Positions 1 to 11,999 are shown, counted from the stretch's first letter. The stretch: DNA of 64,000 nucleotides from Xenopus tropicalis (GCF_000004195.4 NC_030681.2:26488982-26552981); one strand, 5' to 3'. Translations and numbers: made by a program. Notes: a model not told the origin generated them from the sequence alone.

Positions 1-287
1 AGACAACAAAGCACAGGAGGTACCCGCAGCATAGGACGTTAAGGAGAGAGGCACTTCCGGCGGGGAAACCAGAGGCATTCACAGCACATGCAAACCCGAA
101 GCACACAGACCCAATGTAGCCGCTGCGACTGTGTGTGCTGCCATCTTACCATTTGGATTTAGATCCCCTTTACCCGTAGAGTAAAAATGGATTTCTCCCT
201 AGTTACTAGGAAGCCTACAAATGAGAACAGTCTTTTTCTTTTAGGGCAATGACACACAAGGTGATTCTGGGCATTGTGTCCCTCGGC
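1..287. other. Intergenic, no recognised feature
   Basis: I see no exon, splice-supported coding segment or clear repeat family in this stretch. The first 140 bases are somewhat richer in G+C than what follows, but nothing ties them to a gene. Confidence 0.4.
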
Positions 288-585
288 CAGTGATCCCTAA
301 TCAATGACTCAACATGTTGCTCCCCAACCCCTTGGATGTTGCTCCCAGTGGCCTTAAAGCAACTTCTTATTTTTGAATTTCTGGCTTGGAGGCAAGTTTT
401 GGTTGCATAGAAACCTGGTGTACTGCCAAACAGAGCCTCCTGTAGGCTGCCAGTCCACATAGGGGCTACCAAATAGCCAATTTTAGCCCTTATTTGGCAC
501 CCCCAGGTACAATTTTTAAACCTGTTTCGCTCCTTAACACTTTTTTCATTTGAATGTAGCTCGCAAAGGGGGTTGGGGGTCCCTG
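288..585 (-). mobile_element. hAT-like MITE, same family as 5285-5593
   Basis: Read on the minus strand, this begins CAGGGACCCCCAACC and runs in the same order as the better preserved copy at 5285-5593, including the GGTAGCCCCTATGTG block. The other end reads CAGTGATCCCTAA. The 8 bases on each side (280-287 and 586-593) agree at 6 of 8 positions, as expected for an eroded hAT 8-bp target duplication. It is non-autonomous: no transposase is encoded. Confidence 0.7.
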
Positions 586-3500
586 CTCTAGGCCATAGAA
601 CTCCAAAACACCTGGGTGACAAACTGCTTGAAGTAACTATGTGCGCTATTTCCCTAAAGCAAATTACTAGCCCTTTTTAAAATGTCTGTTTGGACATTTT
701 TCAGGTGTCAGTGACACTAGAGCTAGGTGAATATGTGGTGGGGAGCAATACTCAGATAGCCTCTGCCGCTCTGATTCTGAGTTGAAAGCCTGGTATTAGC
801 AGGCTAAAACTGCTACTCACTTCTGCAAAAATCTGTCCTGCCCAATCCTGGACAATGTAAGTTATATACACATTATGGAAATCAGTCGTACAACACCACC
901 AGTGGCCCATTATAACAAGCAGATTTGCTGCACTCAGTAAACTCTGTGGCATTTTTCATAGCTGGGTATAACAAAAACTGAGATTTACAAATACTGTTTT
1001 AGCTGGAATTCTATGGAACAAAAACTCTCTCAGCAAGCAGCGAAACAAATGGTCTTTATGTTGATCCATCGTTAGGGTAAACTTTTTTTTCTCTTTCTGT
1101 CTTTTCTATCTTCTCTCTCTTTCCTTCTTTGTCTTTTTATCCTTTTAGCTATTTTTCATGTTTTTTTCTTCTTTTTTAAAGTTGGCTAAGGTTAACATTG
1201 TAATAATTCATCAGTGTTCAACATCATATATTGTTTTTGTATATTATTTTTGGTTATTGTAAAAAATGAGAAATCATTAATAAATCAGCAATATCAGCAA
1301 GACCATAAAACCTCTTGTTCTTCAATGCACTGACCTTGCAAGCAAACAAATCTAAAAGATTGTGTAGTTAGACCTTACACTGCAATATTTCTCTGCATTT
1401 TGTGCAGAAAACACTATTTGACAAATTACCCCCAACCCGATGTAATTGTATTGTCAAATTGTTCCTGTTTAAGCTTCTCCCTAAATGCCAGTGTCACAAA
1501 CCCACACATACTGGGCTTTACTGGTTTGTACTGCAGCACAATGGACTATGGATGCTAATGTTATACTAGAAGTCTATTTACCCTTAAACCTATGAGAGAC
1601 ATAAGCAATGCTGAGAGGGTTAAACCAGGTAGAGAGAAACCCATGAGCTAAATTGCATTCTCCTATTTCTGTATGTAAAGCAGTTGTAAAGTGAATTATG
1701 TAGTGTGCGGCAGGCAACATGCATGTCCAATTCTCCCATATAAGATATTAGGGTGATTCTTCATGCGTATTAGGGTGAAACACACGCAGAGTACATGCTT
1801 TGATTACACCGCAGATACAACTTTATTAGAAGCTGCAGAGACTTCTAAAGCATCTCCCCATCCCTAGCTTCTCAGCTTGTACACTGTAGCACAGGCAGCA
1901 GGATTAATAGGCTCATTCAGCTTCTCTCCCTGGATCACTGGGTGAAAGACAAATATTTTTGCATAGGATAATGTCATCGGCTTCTTTCATTTTCTCCTTT
2001 CTGTATTAGTTCACTAAATTGTACTTACAACTTTTTTCTCTATGGGGAATCATAGCCGAAGGTGTGTGTGCTGCAAATACCTCTGATGGAATCTGACGTC
2101 TCCCCTTTTGGGAAAAAAGTGAACACTGGAAAGAGACAGTGAGCTTAACTCATTCTCCTCTCCTGCTATTCCTGCAGATCCATTTGCTACTGGTAATTGT
2201 CCATAGAGCAGCGATGCGCTTACCCATCCGGTGTGAGAGTCAGGCTGTGGCTGGGCTCTGTCTCCTTGATGCCTGAGACTCATTTACAGATTTACCAGAG
2301 AGACAGAGAGAGACTGAAACCTTCATTTCTGACTCACCTACAAGCATGCAACAGTCTGATCTCCCAATCTGTTTCTGTGGCATCCGAACCCTCCGTATAA
2401 CAATGGCTATTAATAATGTCAGCAACAGAATTCTATTGCCAGACAGTGTATCATCAGGGAGCACATTTCTACACTTCCAAACTATGTTACTGCCGGTGCA
2501 GTTTACAATAATTATAATAAAGTTGGATATAAAATTCACATTATCAGTACTAAGCTTTAAACCTACATTAATGAGAGGTTAAAAAGATTTGACAAGTTAA
2601 TTCTCTTGCCTTTTTACGGTAAGTGAACATTTATTTATTTACTAAAAAAAATGACATAAGATTTTGACAGGGACATTTGCAAAGTCTTTATGTAAAAAGT
2701 CACTAAATATAATATCTGATTAATTTTTAATTCAAGTTGATCCCTTCCCCAATTGCTCTAATTAAGTCTATAGTAGATATTGTAGTTGGTTAGCAATTGG
2801 CTATGTTATTAAATTATTAATAACATTATTAAATGTTATTGCTTTATGCCAGTCTGTTATGTCCCCAGAGACCTAAAACTATCAGCTATCAATGTCCTGT
2901 TGTGATAGAGTAGTAAAACCAATGGTATAGTTAAATAATAGCAATGATTATTATCTTATTAATTACTTGTGCCTTTTTTTTCAAATGAAATATTCCCTAG
3001 GCAACCCAGCTGGCTACCCCCACCTCACACATGGGTTGATGACTGGGGGGCAAATTGAGGAGTCAGCAGAGGGAGGATAAGGGACCTGAATATGGATGCA
3101 GAAGAGGTACGTGAAAGAAGAAAGAAAGGTCTCTTGCTGAAATGCAAAGATTTGAATGTGTCTGTCTGTAGGAGAAGAATGAAATTTCAACAGGCACCAT
3201 TGAGTTTGGGTTACCCCAGACAAGGGCTGCATGTATGTTGGTGGGAAATAACCACGCACAGCCCCCATATATTGATGCTTTCACATGATCTACAGATTAA
3301 GAAAGGAATATCCCAATATGTAAAGTTTGGGGCTGGCAGACGGACTGGCTGCCCCCAACTGCTTCCTTGTTGTTTGCTGTAGAATTCCTGCCCATGAAAC
3401 AGAGGCCTGGAGCGCACAGTGGCACTGCATGAAGAACTGCCCAACTGCTTCATAAAATATCAGCAATGAATAAAAGAGATTGCTGTGCACTTTCCTTTTA

Positions 3501-4680
3501 TATACCAATAATACATTGTTTTACTGAGATGGTCAGGCAAAACATTACAAATATAAGAGGCTCTGTGGGAATATTTAAGGCTATTATTCTGATAGACATG
3601 ATAGCTAATGATAAATGAGCATGAGGGATGCTCCCTACACCCAGAATTGTACTCTGCTCGCCTCTTAATACCCTTTGTATGCAGGAGAATATATCATTTT
3701 ATTTCTCACTGATATTGTTTTGTTTTTGATTACCCATAGTCCTTCTTGTTTCCTCCCAAACCCTTCCAGCCAGTCCAACAACCCCTTTATAAGAAACTAG
3801 TTAGGGTGTAGCCAAGCAGCCAAGGGCCATGCTTTAATACCTTTAGCACCATAGCCAGTGATTCATTATAATTCATAATGGCACAAGCCAAGCAACAGCA
3901 ATGACCCTTTTTATCCATAGCCTGTATATAGAAGTACCATTAACCAATGTGTAGCAAAGTATTCACCTTGCAGCTTTTACAGAGTGGGAATTCTTTCCAT
4001 AGGCTGCAGGACAACCTTGTTACAATATTGCAGACAAAACATCTGAAATTCAAGAAAATCTGAATGAAGCTGCTGCCTCTTTGTGCCACTAATGTTTAAT
4101 GAATTTTATTTTCAAACCATATATATATATATATATATATATATATGGTGCACTAATGCTGAGAAACATTGTGCATAACAACACTTTCCTATAAAATGGC
4201 TAGAATGATAAACTGCACTGCAAGAGCAGCTTCCTAAACACCATTGTGGAACATTCTGTAATATTCCCAGCATGATACACAATAGCTTTTTTTTTTTTAA
4301 AGTAAAGAGGCACAAAAATGGAGGCAAGTGAGAGGGGCTTTCAGGGTGACAATGGGAATGTACAATAAAAACAAAAAGGGTTAAATCTGCTAATCTCTGT
4401 ACATTAGGATAGATGAAACTGTTTAGAGGCAAACATCCATGTTTTTTAATGTTGGCCAGGTGAAGCTGTTATAGAGGCAAACAGCTGCAGTTGCCCTTCC
4501 TTTACATGGTGGTTGTCCAAGTGAAGCAATTAATGATGGAGACATTGGAGCTGCCCTGGACATTATGTTTATACACCAGCAATGTTAAACGCCACCAATA
4601 GCCCACATTTGGTTACTTTTACCCAAGTCTCAACTGTGCACTTTTTTATTGGACAGTCACCTTCTTAAGGGTAATGGCAC
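586..4680. other. Intergenic, AT-rich, no gene found
   Basis: Only short unsupported open frames are present. There is a pyrimidine-rich tract near 1080-1180 and a pure (AT)n run at 4119-4146. I cannot assign the rest to a repeat family or a gene. Confidence 0.4.
4119..4146. repeat. (AT)14 microsatellite
   Basis: Uninterrupted AT dinucleotide run of 28 bases. Confidence 0.95.
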
Positions 4681-4819
4681 AAGGTACTTGGGATGCTTTA
4701 AGTGCTGTCCAAAAAAGGTGGTGTTAAAGTGTCCAATACAACATGCTCTTGTGTGCTATATTGTACACTTCAACACCACCTTTTTTGGATAGCACTTAAA
4801 GGATTCTAAGTACTTTGGG
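4681..4819. repeat. Small foldback (inverted repeat) element
   Basis: The left arm (about 4681-4738) contains TGCTGTCCAAAAAAGGTGG. The right arm (about 4758-4819) contains its near-perfect reverse complement, CCACCTTTTTTGGATAGCA. About 20 bases separate them. The match continues outward through the TACTT/AAGTA segments. It looks like a small foldback MITE, but I do not know the family. Confidence 0.7.
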
Positions 4820-4829
4820 TTGGGTTGGG

Positions 4830-5053
4830 TGTCCCCCACCAATGAGCCAAATTCAAATGTAAAAAAATTGGAGAGCATCACAAGTATGCAAAAAGTTCCT
4901 AGGGGTGCCAAAAATGGGCTGTGATTGGCTATTGGTAGATTATATGTGAACTGACAGCCTACATGAGGCTTTGTTTCACAGTGCACATGTTTTTTTAATG
5001 CAACCAATGCTCCCAATTAAACCAGGAACTCAATGTCACTGGTTGGGGATCAC
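4830..5053 (+). mobile_element. Degenerate hAT-like MITE copy
   Basis: This shares blocks in order with the element at 5285-5593 (GGAGAGCA.CACAAG, GTTCCTAGGGGTGCCAAA, TATGTGAACTG) and has the same end, GGTTGGGGATCACT. The 5' end is diverged, so the left boundary is approximate. Confidence 0.55.
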
Positions 5054-5284
5054 TAGTATAGACTAATTAATACCACACTTTGGGGCTATTTAACACTGTG
5101 TTGCTTAAAGAGCCCTAAAACAGTTCAGAGATAGAGACCATTTTGCATTGAATAGTCTCAGATTCCACTATTATCCTTATCTCAGAGCAGTCTTTACTGG
5201 TTTGTGAGCAGGGACTTTTTTGGCATATGGAGCTAGAAAGGTTGCACTGATTGAATATAAAAGCCCAGCAACCTTATCCTAAGG

Positions 5285-5593
5285 CAGGGATCCCCAACCT
5301 TTTTTTACCCGTGAGCAACATTCAAATGTAAAAAGGCTTGGAGAGCAACACAAGCATAAAACATGTTCCTGGGATGCCAAATAAGGGCTGTTATTGCCTA
5401 TTTGGTAGCCCCTATGTGAACTGGAAACCTATGGGATGTTCTGTTTGGCAGTACACCTGGTTTTTATGCAACCAAAACCTGCCTGCAAATCAAGAATTAA
5501 AAAAATATGCACCTACTTTTAGGCCACTGGGAGCAACATCCAAGAGGGTGGAGAGCAACATGTTGCCCCTGAGCCACTGGTTGGGGATCACTG
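5285..5593 (+). mobile_element. hAT-like MITE with perfect 8-bp target duplication
   Basis: The element starts CAGGGATCCCCAACC and ends GGTTGGGGATCACTG, which are imperfect inverted termini. It is flanked on both sides by the identical 8 bases TCCTAAGG (5277-5284 and 5594-5601). An 8-bp duplication with CAGNG-type ends is typical of the hAT superfamily. At 309 bp it has no coding capacity, so it depended on a transposase made elsewhere. Confidence 0.85.
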
Positions 5594-6049
5594 TCCTAAG
5601 GAAACCTTATAGTTCCCACCAGTCTATCTCCTTTCTGAGTGAGTGTAGTAACCTATTAAGGTGCCAGTAAAACTTTACAACTAGTTGCTTAACGGAAAAC
5701 CTTTAGACCTTTAGCTATGGTTAAACTAAAACTCTCTGTATTTGCAGCAGCAGAAGTATGCTGGAGGTTAGATTATACATAATGGGTATTTTGACCCTGG
5801 CCCCGGCAGTATTGACAGGGCAGCCCTTGTAAGCACGCCTCAAGCAAAGATAATTGCAATATACACACCCATGAGTAAAGTTGCACCTTTCTTCCTTGGC
5901 TGTTACAGTGCAAAACCCTGGGGTACATTCCTTGTTGCAGATCTGCCATATCTTCCCGCTCACTGTAACAAGGGAAAGTTAATCACAGTGGGAGACGCTA
6001 GGACAGTAAATCCGCAATACAGAGCAGTCCCATTGAATCCCAAAGCGAC

Positions 6050-7092
6050 GCGGAGGTAGCAAGCGATCTCAGTGACAGCTGGAGGCGTATACTGGTTCGC
6101 AGCAGGGAAAATTGCGCCCATCTTGTTGCCTTATGTATTAAAGCGCACTGTGCACTGAGCCTGACTCGGCTGCCACCTTTTATATGGGGGCGTTCATGTA
6201 ACTTTCCGCCGATCAGTTTCCTCCTGCAGAGATACAGTGCGGCTTTACGCACAGTCAGGTAAGTACTGTAGGGCGCAGTCTGGCTCATTTCCATTCGTGC
6301 TGTCGCTCAGTGCGCCTTGTAAGGTGACATACGACTCACTGTCGACTCGAGATTTATTATAATCAGGAACAATTCGCTCCGTTTCTGCAGCCGCAGCTTG
6401 TTACTTCTAGTTCTGTTGCTGTTTGTCAACTTATAACTCCTGACAGGGAAGGCGGTAGTTGTAGTTCAGCAGTAGTGAACAGGACACCAGGCGAACGAAC
6501 ATTGTGGATTTTACAAGACTGAATCGAACAGTTATTTTGTTAATCTGCTCTGCGTTTTTAATTTGTCTGTTCCTTTTTTTGCGTTGAGCGATACTGCGAG
6601 AAGTCATTTCTATAGTAGCGATTGTGTGTGTGTGTAGCGGCGTCGCAGCAAAGTCGTTTACATGTTGTTCTACAGGACAGACCGGCACATCGGGCGACCC
6701 CTGAATGTGAGCGCAGCGGAGGGTTTGATTGGGAGTTCAGCACCTCGGAGAGCGCCGGAGAGAGCAGGGAGCCTTTCAGCACCTCGGACAGCAGCAATCA
6801 GCGCTACTACCGGTGTGTGAGCTCTGCCTGGGACTGACCCCCCCCGGCCGGGGACCCCCAACATCACTGCCCAAGGGTTAGCGCTAGGTTGCATTGCGTC
6901 CCCTACTCAATGCGGAGCTGTCGGCTGATGCATTATCCTTGCGCTGAGTAAAGCAGATCCTTCCCTCCACTTCTCTTCTAATGCGGATTAGTGTCATCTG
7001 GAGGACTTTGCTGTGGACATTGTGCAGAATTATCACTCACTGAGCGCTGGGGAACAGCTTTTGGATTGTGGGGCACAAAAGTCACTCAAAGG
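6050..7092 (+). promoter_or_regulatory. LAMP5: Putative LAMP5 promoter and 5' leader
   Basis: This region precedes the LAMP5 start codon and is clearly richer in G+C and CpG than the DNA upstream. Examples are the GCGACGCGG stretch near 6046 and the segment 6670-6900. No TATA box at a convincing position and no splice-supported upstream exon were found, so the transcription start site is not fixed. A (TG)n run lies at 6623-6636. The boundary is a judgement from composition only. Confidence 0.4.
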
Positions 7093-7150
7093 ATGGATTA
7101 CAGAGCTTGCACTTCAGCCTTGAGAATGCCAGTGTTACTGCTCCTTCTCT
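7093..7150 (+). CDS. LAMP5: LAMP5 coding exon 1 (start codon, signal peptide)
   Basis: ATG at 7093 opens MDYRACTSALRMPVLLLLL, a typical n-region plus hydrophobic signal-peptide core. The exon stops at 7150 before a consensus donor, GTAAGT. It leaves one base of a split Cys codon (residue 20). Reading through the donor reaches a stop within four codons, which supports splicing here. A second in-frame Met (residue 12) could also start a signal peptide, but the first ATG gives the better match to family length. Confidence 0.88.
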
Positions 7151-7349
7151 GTAAGTGTATTGTATAAGCCACTGTCATATATAGAGACTGTCACAGAGAC
7201 CTCCTGGCTAGTTACATTGTATTATATTAGAAATCATAGTACTGCTATTCTAACACCATCACATAAATAATTGTTAAACTTATATAAATAGGTCAACTGC
7301 CCTTCCTTTTGCTGTAACTGGCATATGATGTTGTGTGTTGGTTTGACAG

Positions 7350-7522
7350 GCACTTTCAGCTGTAACCTTGCGGAGCAAGAAGTCGAAAACCTCTCAGGTC
7401 TCTCCAGTAACCCAGACAAAAATATTTTTGCTATCCGGGAGAATGGGACGACTTGCCTTATGGCTGAATTCTCAGCTAGAATCCTCGTACCCTATGAAGT
7501 ACCTTCCAGTAATGAAGTGGAT
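7350..7522 (+). CDS. LAMP5: LAMP5 coding exon 2 (start of lumenal domain)
   Basis: The acceptor TTTGACAG precedes 7350 and the donor GTAAGG follows 7522. The exon encodes residues 21-77, including [12 protein letters not shown] and [11 protein letters not shown]. Both blocks are very close to human LAMP5. It supplies sequons at Asn33 (NLS) and Asn51 (NGT) and the first domain cysteine, Cys55. It ends on a codon boundary (phase 0). Confidence 0.97.
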
Positions 7523-7756
7523 GTAAGGAACTTTTATTTTAATTTTCCACTCTGTACTGTCCAATTGTTTGTTTTTTTTTAATCATGGTATAACCTTCAT
7601 TTAGATCAGAGTGAATGTACATTTGCATTTGTGTGTGTGAGAGTGTGTGTGAAAGAGAAAGTTTGATATTTGTATACACACAGACCTACACTTATTGCGT
7701 TAACTAATACCTCTAATTTCCACTTATATTCATATTAGTATGGGAATATCTATGTG

Positions 7757-7800
<44 letters not shown>

Positions 7801-8105
7801 TCTCTAAAGCTAAAGCTGCTACAACTAATCTGAACAAATAGATAATTGGCATAAAACTCCAGTTTTCATTTAAAATTCGGGTAAATGAATTCAAAGAAAA
7901 CCGTAATGGATACTGAAACCAGAATGTGCACCGATTCCTGGTGTTAAAACCTTCACACATTTGTGTCTAAAATGCCCGCAATAATTCTGCCTCTGCAATG
8001 CGCCCTCTTATCTCCACCGCCCAGTGATCACCAGTAAATGATATTGCGTTTTTATGTCTTTACGGCTGATACACAGGACTTTACGAGTATTTGTGTTTGT
8101 TTCAG

Positions 8106-8237
8106 TGGGACCTAGAAGAAGCCTCTATCCAGTTACCCAGAGATACAGAAATAAGAGGGAAATGTTGGAACAATGAATCTGAGCTCCATCTGTCCTGGCT
8201 GGACAAAGCCTATACTCTCAAGCTCTTTTTCTCCAAG
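8106..8237 (+). CDS. LAMP5: LAMP5 coding exon 3 (lumenal domain)
   Basis: The acceptor TTTCAG precedes 8106 and the donor GTAATT follows 8237. It has 44 codons (residues 78-121), starts WDLEEAS and ends LKLFFSK. Cys97 should pair with Cys55 in the family disulfide pattern, and Asn100 lies in an NES sequon. Both ends are phase 0. Confidence 0.96.
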
Positions 8238-8639
8238 GTAATTAAGGGATATCATAGTTTACTGCAGTAGACAACATGATGTGTGTTTATATCTATACAT
8301 TGAACAGAAGAAATCAATATTCAGATGGGCTGACAGGTCAGATTATATTAGACTAATTTGGTGTTTTACACTTAATTTCCAGCTCATCTGACTTTAGAAT
8401 GAACTACAAGCCATACACTTTCTCCCAGACTTGCCATGGGTTCATTATATATTGAGATTTATAGAATAGGCTACTCAGTTGTACAGACATACCCATTCTG
8501 ACAGTGTCCAAATCTCTGTAGACTGTTTGGTTCTGTTACTCCCCATTATCAGTAGTACAGGATACATTTTGATACATCTGTAGGTTTTTGTTTAATGTTT
8601 TTATATCATTTACCCACATTGTGCAACGTTTCCAAACAG

Positions 8640-8739
8640 GAGGGACAAGATGCTTCCAAATCCCGTAGTTGGAAAATGAGTAAAATCCAGTTTTTGTATG
8701 ACCCTTCGGAACACACAATTTTTAAGAGCGGAGCAAGAC
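8640..8739 (+). CDS. LAMP5: LAMP5 coding exon 4 (lumenal domain)
   Basis: The acceptor CCAAACAG precedes 8640 and the donor GTAAGT follows 8739. It encodes residues 122-154 plus one base of a split Pro codon (155). It contains WKMSKIQFLYDPSE, matching the human WRLSKVQFVYDSSE segment. The reading frame continues only when joined to the exon at 11811. Confidence 0.95.
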
Positions 8740-9307
8740 GTAAGTATGAGATTAACTAGCCTTTATTTTGTGCCAGGGACCATAGTCGTACACATGGACA
8801 TCCACACCAACATTCACCGGGGCATTAGGATAATGGGCAATTGAACCTGATATAACTGCTAGGAGCTTTACCTAATATAACTGCAATAGAAGAGGAGGAC
8901 GGGAAAAAAGAAAGAAATGTCTTTAATTTGTAGAATCCCGCAATTAGAGCGTGTGGAGCAGTGGAGAAGATGGAAGCAGTAGGAGCCAGTAGGATGCTCG
9001 CTGCAGTCGCTGAGTCATTTTTGCAGTTGAGTGCTGACGTGCTTCCCTGCCAGATGTTCATCTCATTGCTCACTACAATGCAGCTCTTTCTCCTGCTCCC
9101 CAGCCTGTCTGGGTGTTTGTAGCACAATGCTCTTATATGGGCTCAGCATTCATACACGGATTGTGCAATCAATTCTAAGGGAATTTGCTTTCTTTTTGCT
9201 GTATGAGCTATTGCTAGTGAGAGGGGCGAGGTTAGCTGGCCAGAAGATCTGGAGAAGTCCAAACCAAAAAATGAAAGGGAACATCTATTATCAAAATGGT
9301 TTTTATA

Positions 9308-10401
9308 CAGGTATTGGATCCATTATTTGGAAACCTGTTATCCAGAAAGCACCTAAGTATGGGTAGGCCATCACCCATAGACTCCAGTAAATACTTCAAG
9401 TTTTTAAAAATGATTTCTTTTTCTCTGTAAAAATAAAACAGTACCTTGTCCTTGATCCCAACAAAGATATAATTACCCCTTATTGGGGGCAGAACAGCCC
9501 TATTGGGTTTATTTCATGGTTAAATGATTCCCTTTTCTCTGTAATAATAAAACAGTACCTGTACTTGATCCCAACTAAGATATAATTACCCCTTATTGGG
9601 GGCAGAACAGCCCTATTGGTTTTATTTAATGGTTAAATGATTCCCTTTTCTCTGTAATAATAAAACAGTACCTGTACTTGATCCCAACTAAGATATAATT
9701 ACCCCTTATTGGGGGCAGAACAGCCCTATTGGGTTTATTTAATGGTTAAATGATTACCTTTTTCTCTGTAATAATAAAACAGTACCTGTACTTGATCCCA
9801 ACTAAGATATAATTACCCCTTATTGGGGGCAGAACAGCCCTATTGGGTTTATTGAATGGTTAAATGATTCCCTTTTCTCTGTTATAATAAAACAGTACCT
9901 GTACTTGATCCCAACTAAGATATAATTACCCCTTATTGGGGGCAGAACAGCCCTATTGGGTTTATTTAATGGTTAAATGATTCCTTTTTCTCTGTAATAA
10001 TAAAACAGTACCTGTACTTGATCCCAACTAAGATATAATTACCCCTTATTGGGGGCAGAACAGCCCTATTGGGTTTATTTAATGGTTAAATGATTCCCTT
10101 TTCTCTGTAATAATAAAACAGTACCTGTACTTGATCCCAACTAAGATATAATTACCCCTTATTGGGGGCAGAACAGCCCTATTGGGTTTATTTAATGGTT
10201 AAATGATTCCCTTTTCTCTGTAATAATAAAACAGTACCTGTACTTGATCCCAACTAAGATATAATTAATCCTTATTGGGGGCAGAACAATCCTATTGGGT
10301 TTATTTAATGTGTAAATCAGTATGGAGATCCATATTACAGAAATTTCCCTTATCTGGAAACCCCAGATCCCAAGCATTCTGGATAACAGGTCCCGTACCT
10401 G
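9308..10401. mobile_element. MITE with TACAGGTATGGGATCC-type ends, internally expanded
   Basis: The left end reads CAGGTATTGGATCCATTATT and the right end reads CAGGTCCCGTACCTG, which are inverted ends. The same family occurs in the window at 12680-13225, 14091-14273, 15240-15562, 25459-25738, 39139-39465 and 55554-55842. Those copies are mostly about 280-330 bp, whereas this one is 1094 bp because an internal segment is repeated (9411-10318). I recognise it as an abundant Xenopus interspersed element but do not assign a superfamily. Confidence 0.8.
9411..10318. repeat. Tandem array, eight units of about 113 bp
   Basis: The segment containing GTACTTGATCCCAACTAAG recurs with anchors at 9443, 9557, 9670, 9784, 9897, 10010, 10123 and 10236, a spacing of 113 or 114 bases. 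Units are nearly identical in the middle and more diverged at both edges. Each unit corresponds to the central part of the surrounding MITE. Confidence 0.95.
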
Positions 10402-10427
10402 CTTCTGCTTACCTTATTATGTTTTTT

Positions 10428-10699
10428 TAGGGATGCATTGAATCCAGCCAAACCCCGAATCCTTTCAGCTGAACACTGAACCATATATGAAACCTTATTT
10501 GCACATGCAAATTGCATATAAGAAAATTAGGACACGGGAGGGTTAAAGAGAAAAAAAATTCAACTTCTGTGTTTATTTGACAAAAAGTCACATGATTTTA
10601 AAGATTCAGATTTGCTTCAGCCAGAGGCATGGATTCTGCTGAAAAAGGCCGAATCTTGGCCGAATCCCAAACCGAATCCTGGATTTAGTGCATCCATAG
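10428..10699. mobile_element. MITE with TAGGGATGCA ends
   Basis: The ends TAGGGATGCATTGAATCC and GGATTTAGTGCATCCATA form an inverted pair. The interior includes ATTAGGACACGGGAGGGTTA, shared with the copy at 18161-18404. A third, shorter copy is at 43269-43454. Confidence 0.75.
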
Positions 10700-10969
10700 T
10701 AAACAGGGCATAAGATATGGACCAGGAGAATACCAGCCCCAAGCAGCGAATTGCATTATGACAAAAAGGCCATACTGTTTACACAATATGCCTTGTTTAT
10801 ATTAATATATTATATGATGAGCACCAATACAATTTTTCTGATAAGGAAAAGGACTGTAGAGTACAGGGGTGGGATTAAGAAACTACTGGATATGAGAGTC
10901 CGCATTGATTTGCAGGCTTATTGTTTATAAGACCATTTAATGACTACAATCTTAATTGTGTATACCAGA

Positions 10970-10986
10970 ATATATATATATATATA
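10970..10986. repeat. Short (TA)n microsatellite
   Basis: Simple TA dinucleotide run in LAMP5 intron 4. Confidence 0.85.
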
Positions 10987-11571
10987 ATGTTTGCATGTTT
11001 TTATTAGTAATATAATAAAAACATTGCTTGTGTGGGTTCCATTGAATGGCATACCCAATCACTTATCCAACAGGACAGTTGAAAGGCTCTTATGTTCCAT
11101 TGAATGTTGATCTTATTAAAATCTGAAGCCCAACTTTGGACCAATCATTAGCCACATATGGGGCAAACATCTTATTATTTTATAAATGATTCTTGTATGA
11201 CTGTTAATAACGGGTCGACTGGTGTCTAGAATGTGTAATATGAGTTTATATATGTTTATATACGTTTATTGTTATTTGTTTGCAAATGGAAACCATAATC
11301 CTCAACTTTGCCCTCTGTTTCCAAGAATACCGAGCATTGCCCCCAGCATTGTAATTTGTTGCCTGTTATGCATGCTCCTTATTTGTGACCAGCAAGGCCA
11401 AAACTGTGTTCCTTAATACCCACCTTAAATCTATATTCCACAAGTAGAACAGACAATCTAAATCTTTAAATGGGAGCTCATTGCAAGCTGTAGTATGGAA
11501 CTGTCTGAAGTTTACATATAAATGGGCTTATTTATCAATTTTCTAAATCGAATAAACTCGCATACCGAATG

Positions 11572-11752
11572 CTCGCTTCTAAAAGCGCAGACTCGGGCAC
11601 AATGCACTGAGATGGCCGCCTACACACCAATATTACAGCTAAAGTAAAAAAAAACTTTTGTTGGTTCAAGAATAAAATTATAAATGGAAGAGTGAATTAT
11701 TTGCTATGTAAACAGTATCACTTAGAAATAAAAATCATGACAGTATCCCCTT
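11572..11752 (+). mobile_element. Interspersed repeat copy (3' part, partner of 17450-18012)
   Basis: This shares a long colinear block with 17835-18012: GCACAATGCACTGAGATGG, CCTACACACCAATATTA, TTGGTTCAAGAATAAAAT and GTAAACAGT. It ends in ATCATGACAGTATCCCCTTAA. It lies directly before LAMP5 exon 5. A short 3' piece of the same family is near 48348-48390. Edges are approximate. Confidence 0.65.
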
Positions 11753-11810
11753 AAAATGGCGAACGCTGATAAATCACCCCCTAAAAGTATCTGTTTTTTC
11801 ATCTTCCTAG

Positions 11811-11999
11811 CTGGAAGGCACACAGCCAATAGCCACCACCTCTCTCTCATGGTCACACCAGCTGGCATGTCTTATGAATGTGAGGCAACCCAGAGAATCA
11901 GCCTGACATCTACTGACCACCAGAAGATAGTCGTTCTGTACCTTTCGGAAGTTCACCTACAGCCATTTGATATCAAGAGTGATTTCGTCTACAGTGAAG
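11811..11999 (+). CDS. LAMP5: LAMP5 coding exon 5 (lumenal domain)
   Basis: The acceptor CTTCCTAG precedes 11811 and the donor GTACTG follows 11999. Two bases complete Pro155, then residues 156-217 follow, and one base starts Glu218. [17 protein letters not shown] and VHLQPFDI are hallmark LAMP5 blocks, and Cys178 is the third domain cysteine. The exon begins about 60 bases after a MITE end, so repeat insertion has come close to the acceptor without damaging it. Confidence 0.96.

Larger units (their letters stand above)
8740..11810 (+). other. LAMP5 intron 4 (3.1 kb, repeat-rich)
   Basis: The intron holds an expanded MITE with an internal 113-bp tandem array (9308-10401), a second MITE (10428-10699), a short (TA)n run near 10970-10986 and a repeat copy at about 11572-11752. 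The part 8820-9150 matches no other sequence in the window and may be unique. No extra exon is supported. Confidence 0.7.

Noticed and set aside
215..622. 135-codon open frame on the minus strand
   Set aside because: It is the reverse strand of a hAT-like MITE. No protein family resemblance.
9031..9366. 111-codon open frame on the + strand in LAMP5 intron 4
   Set aside because: Runs into the start of a MITE, and including it would break the LAMP5 frame and length.
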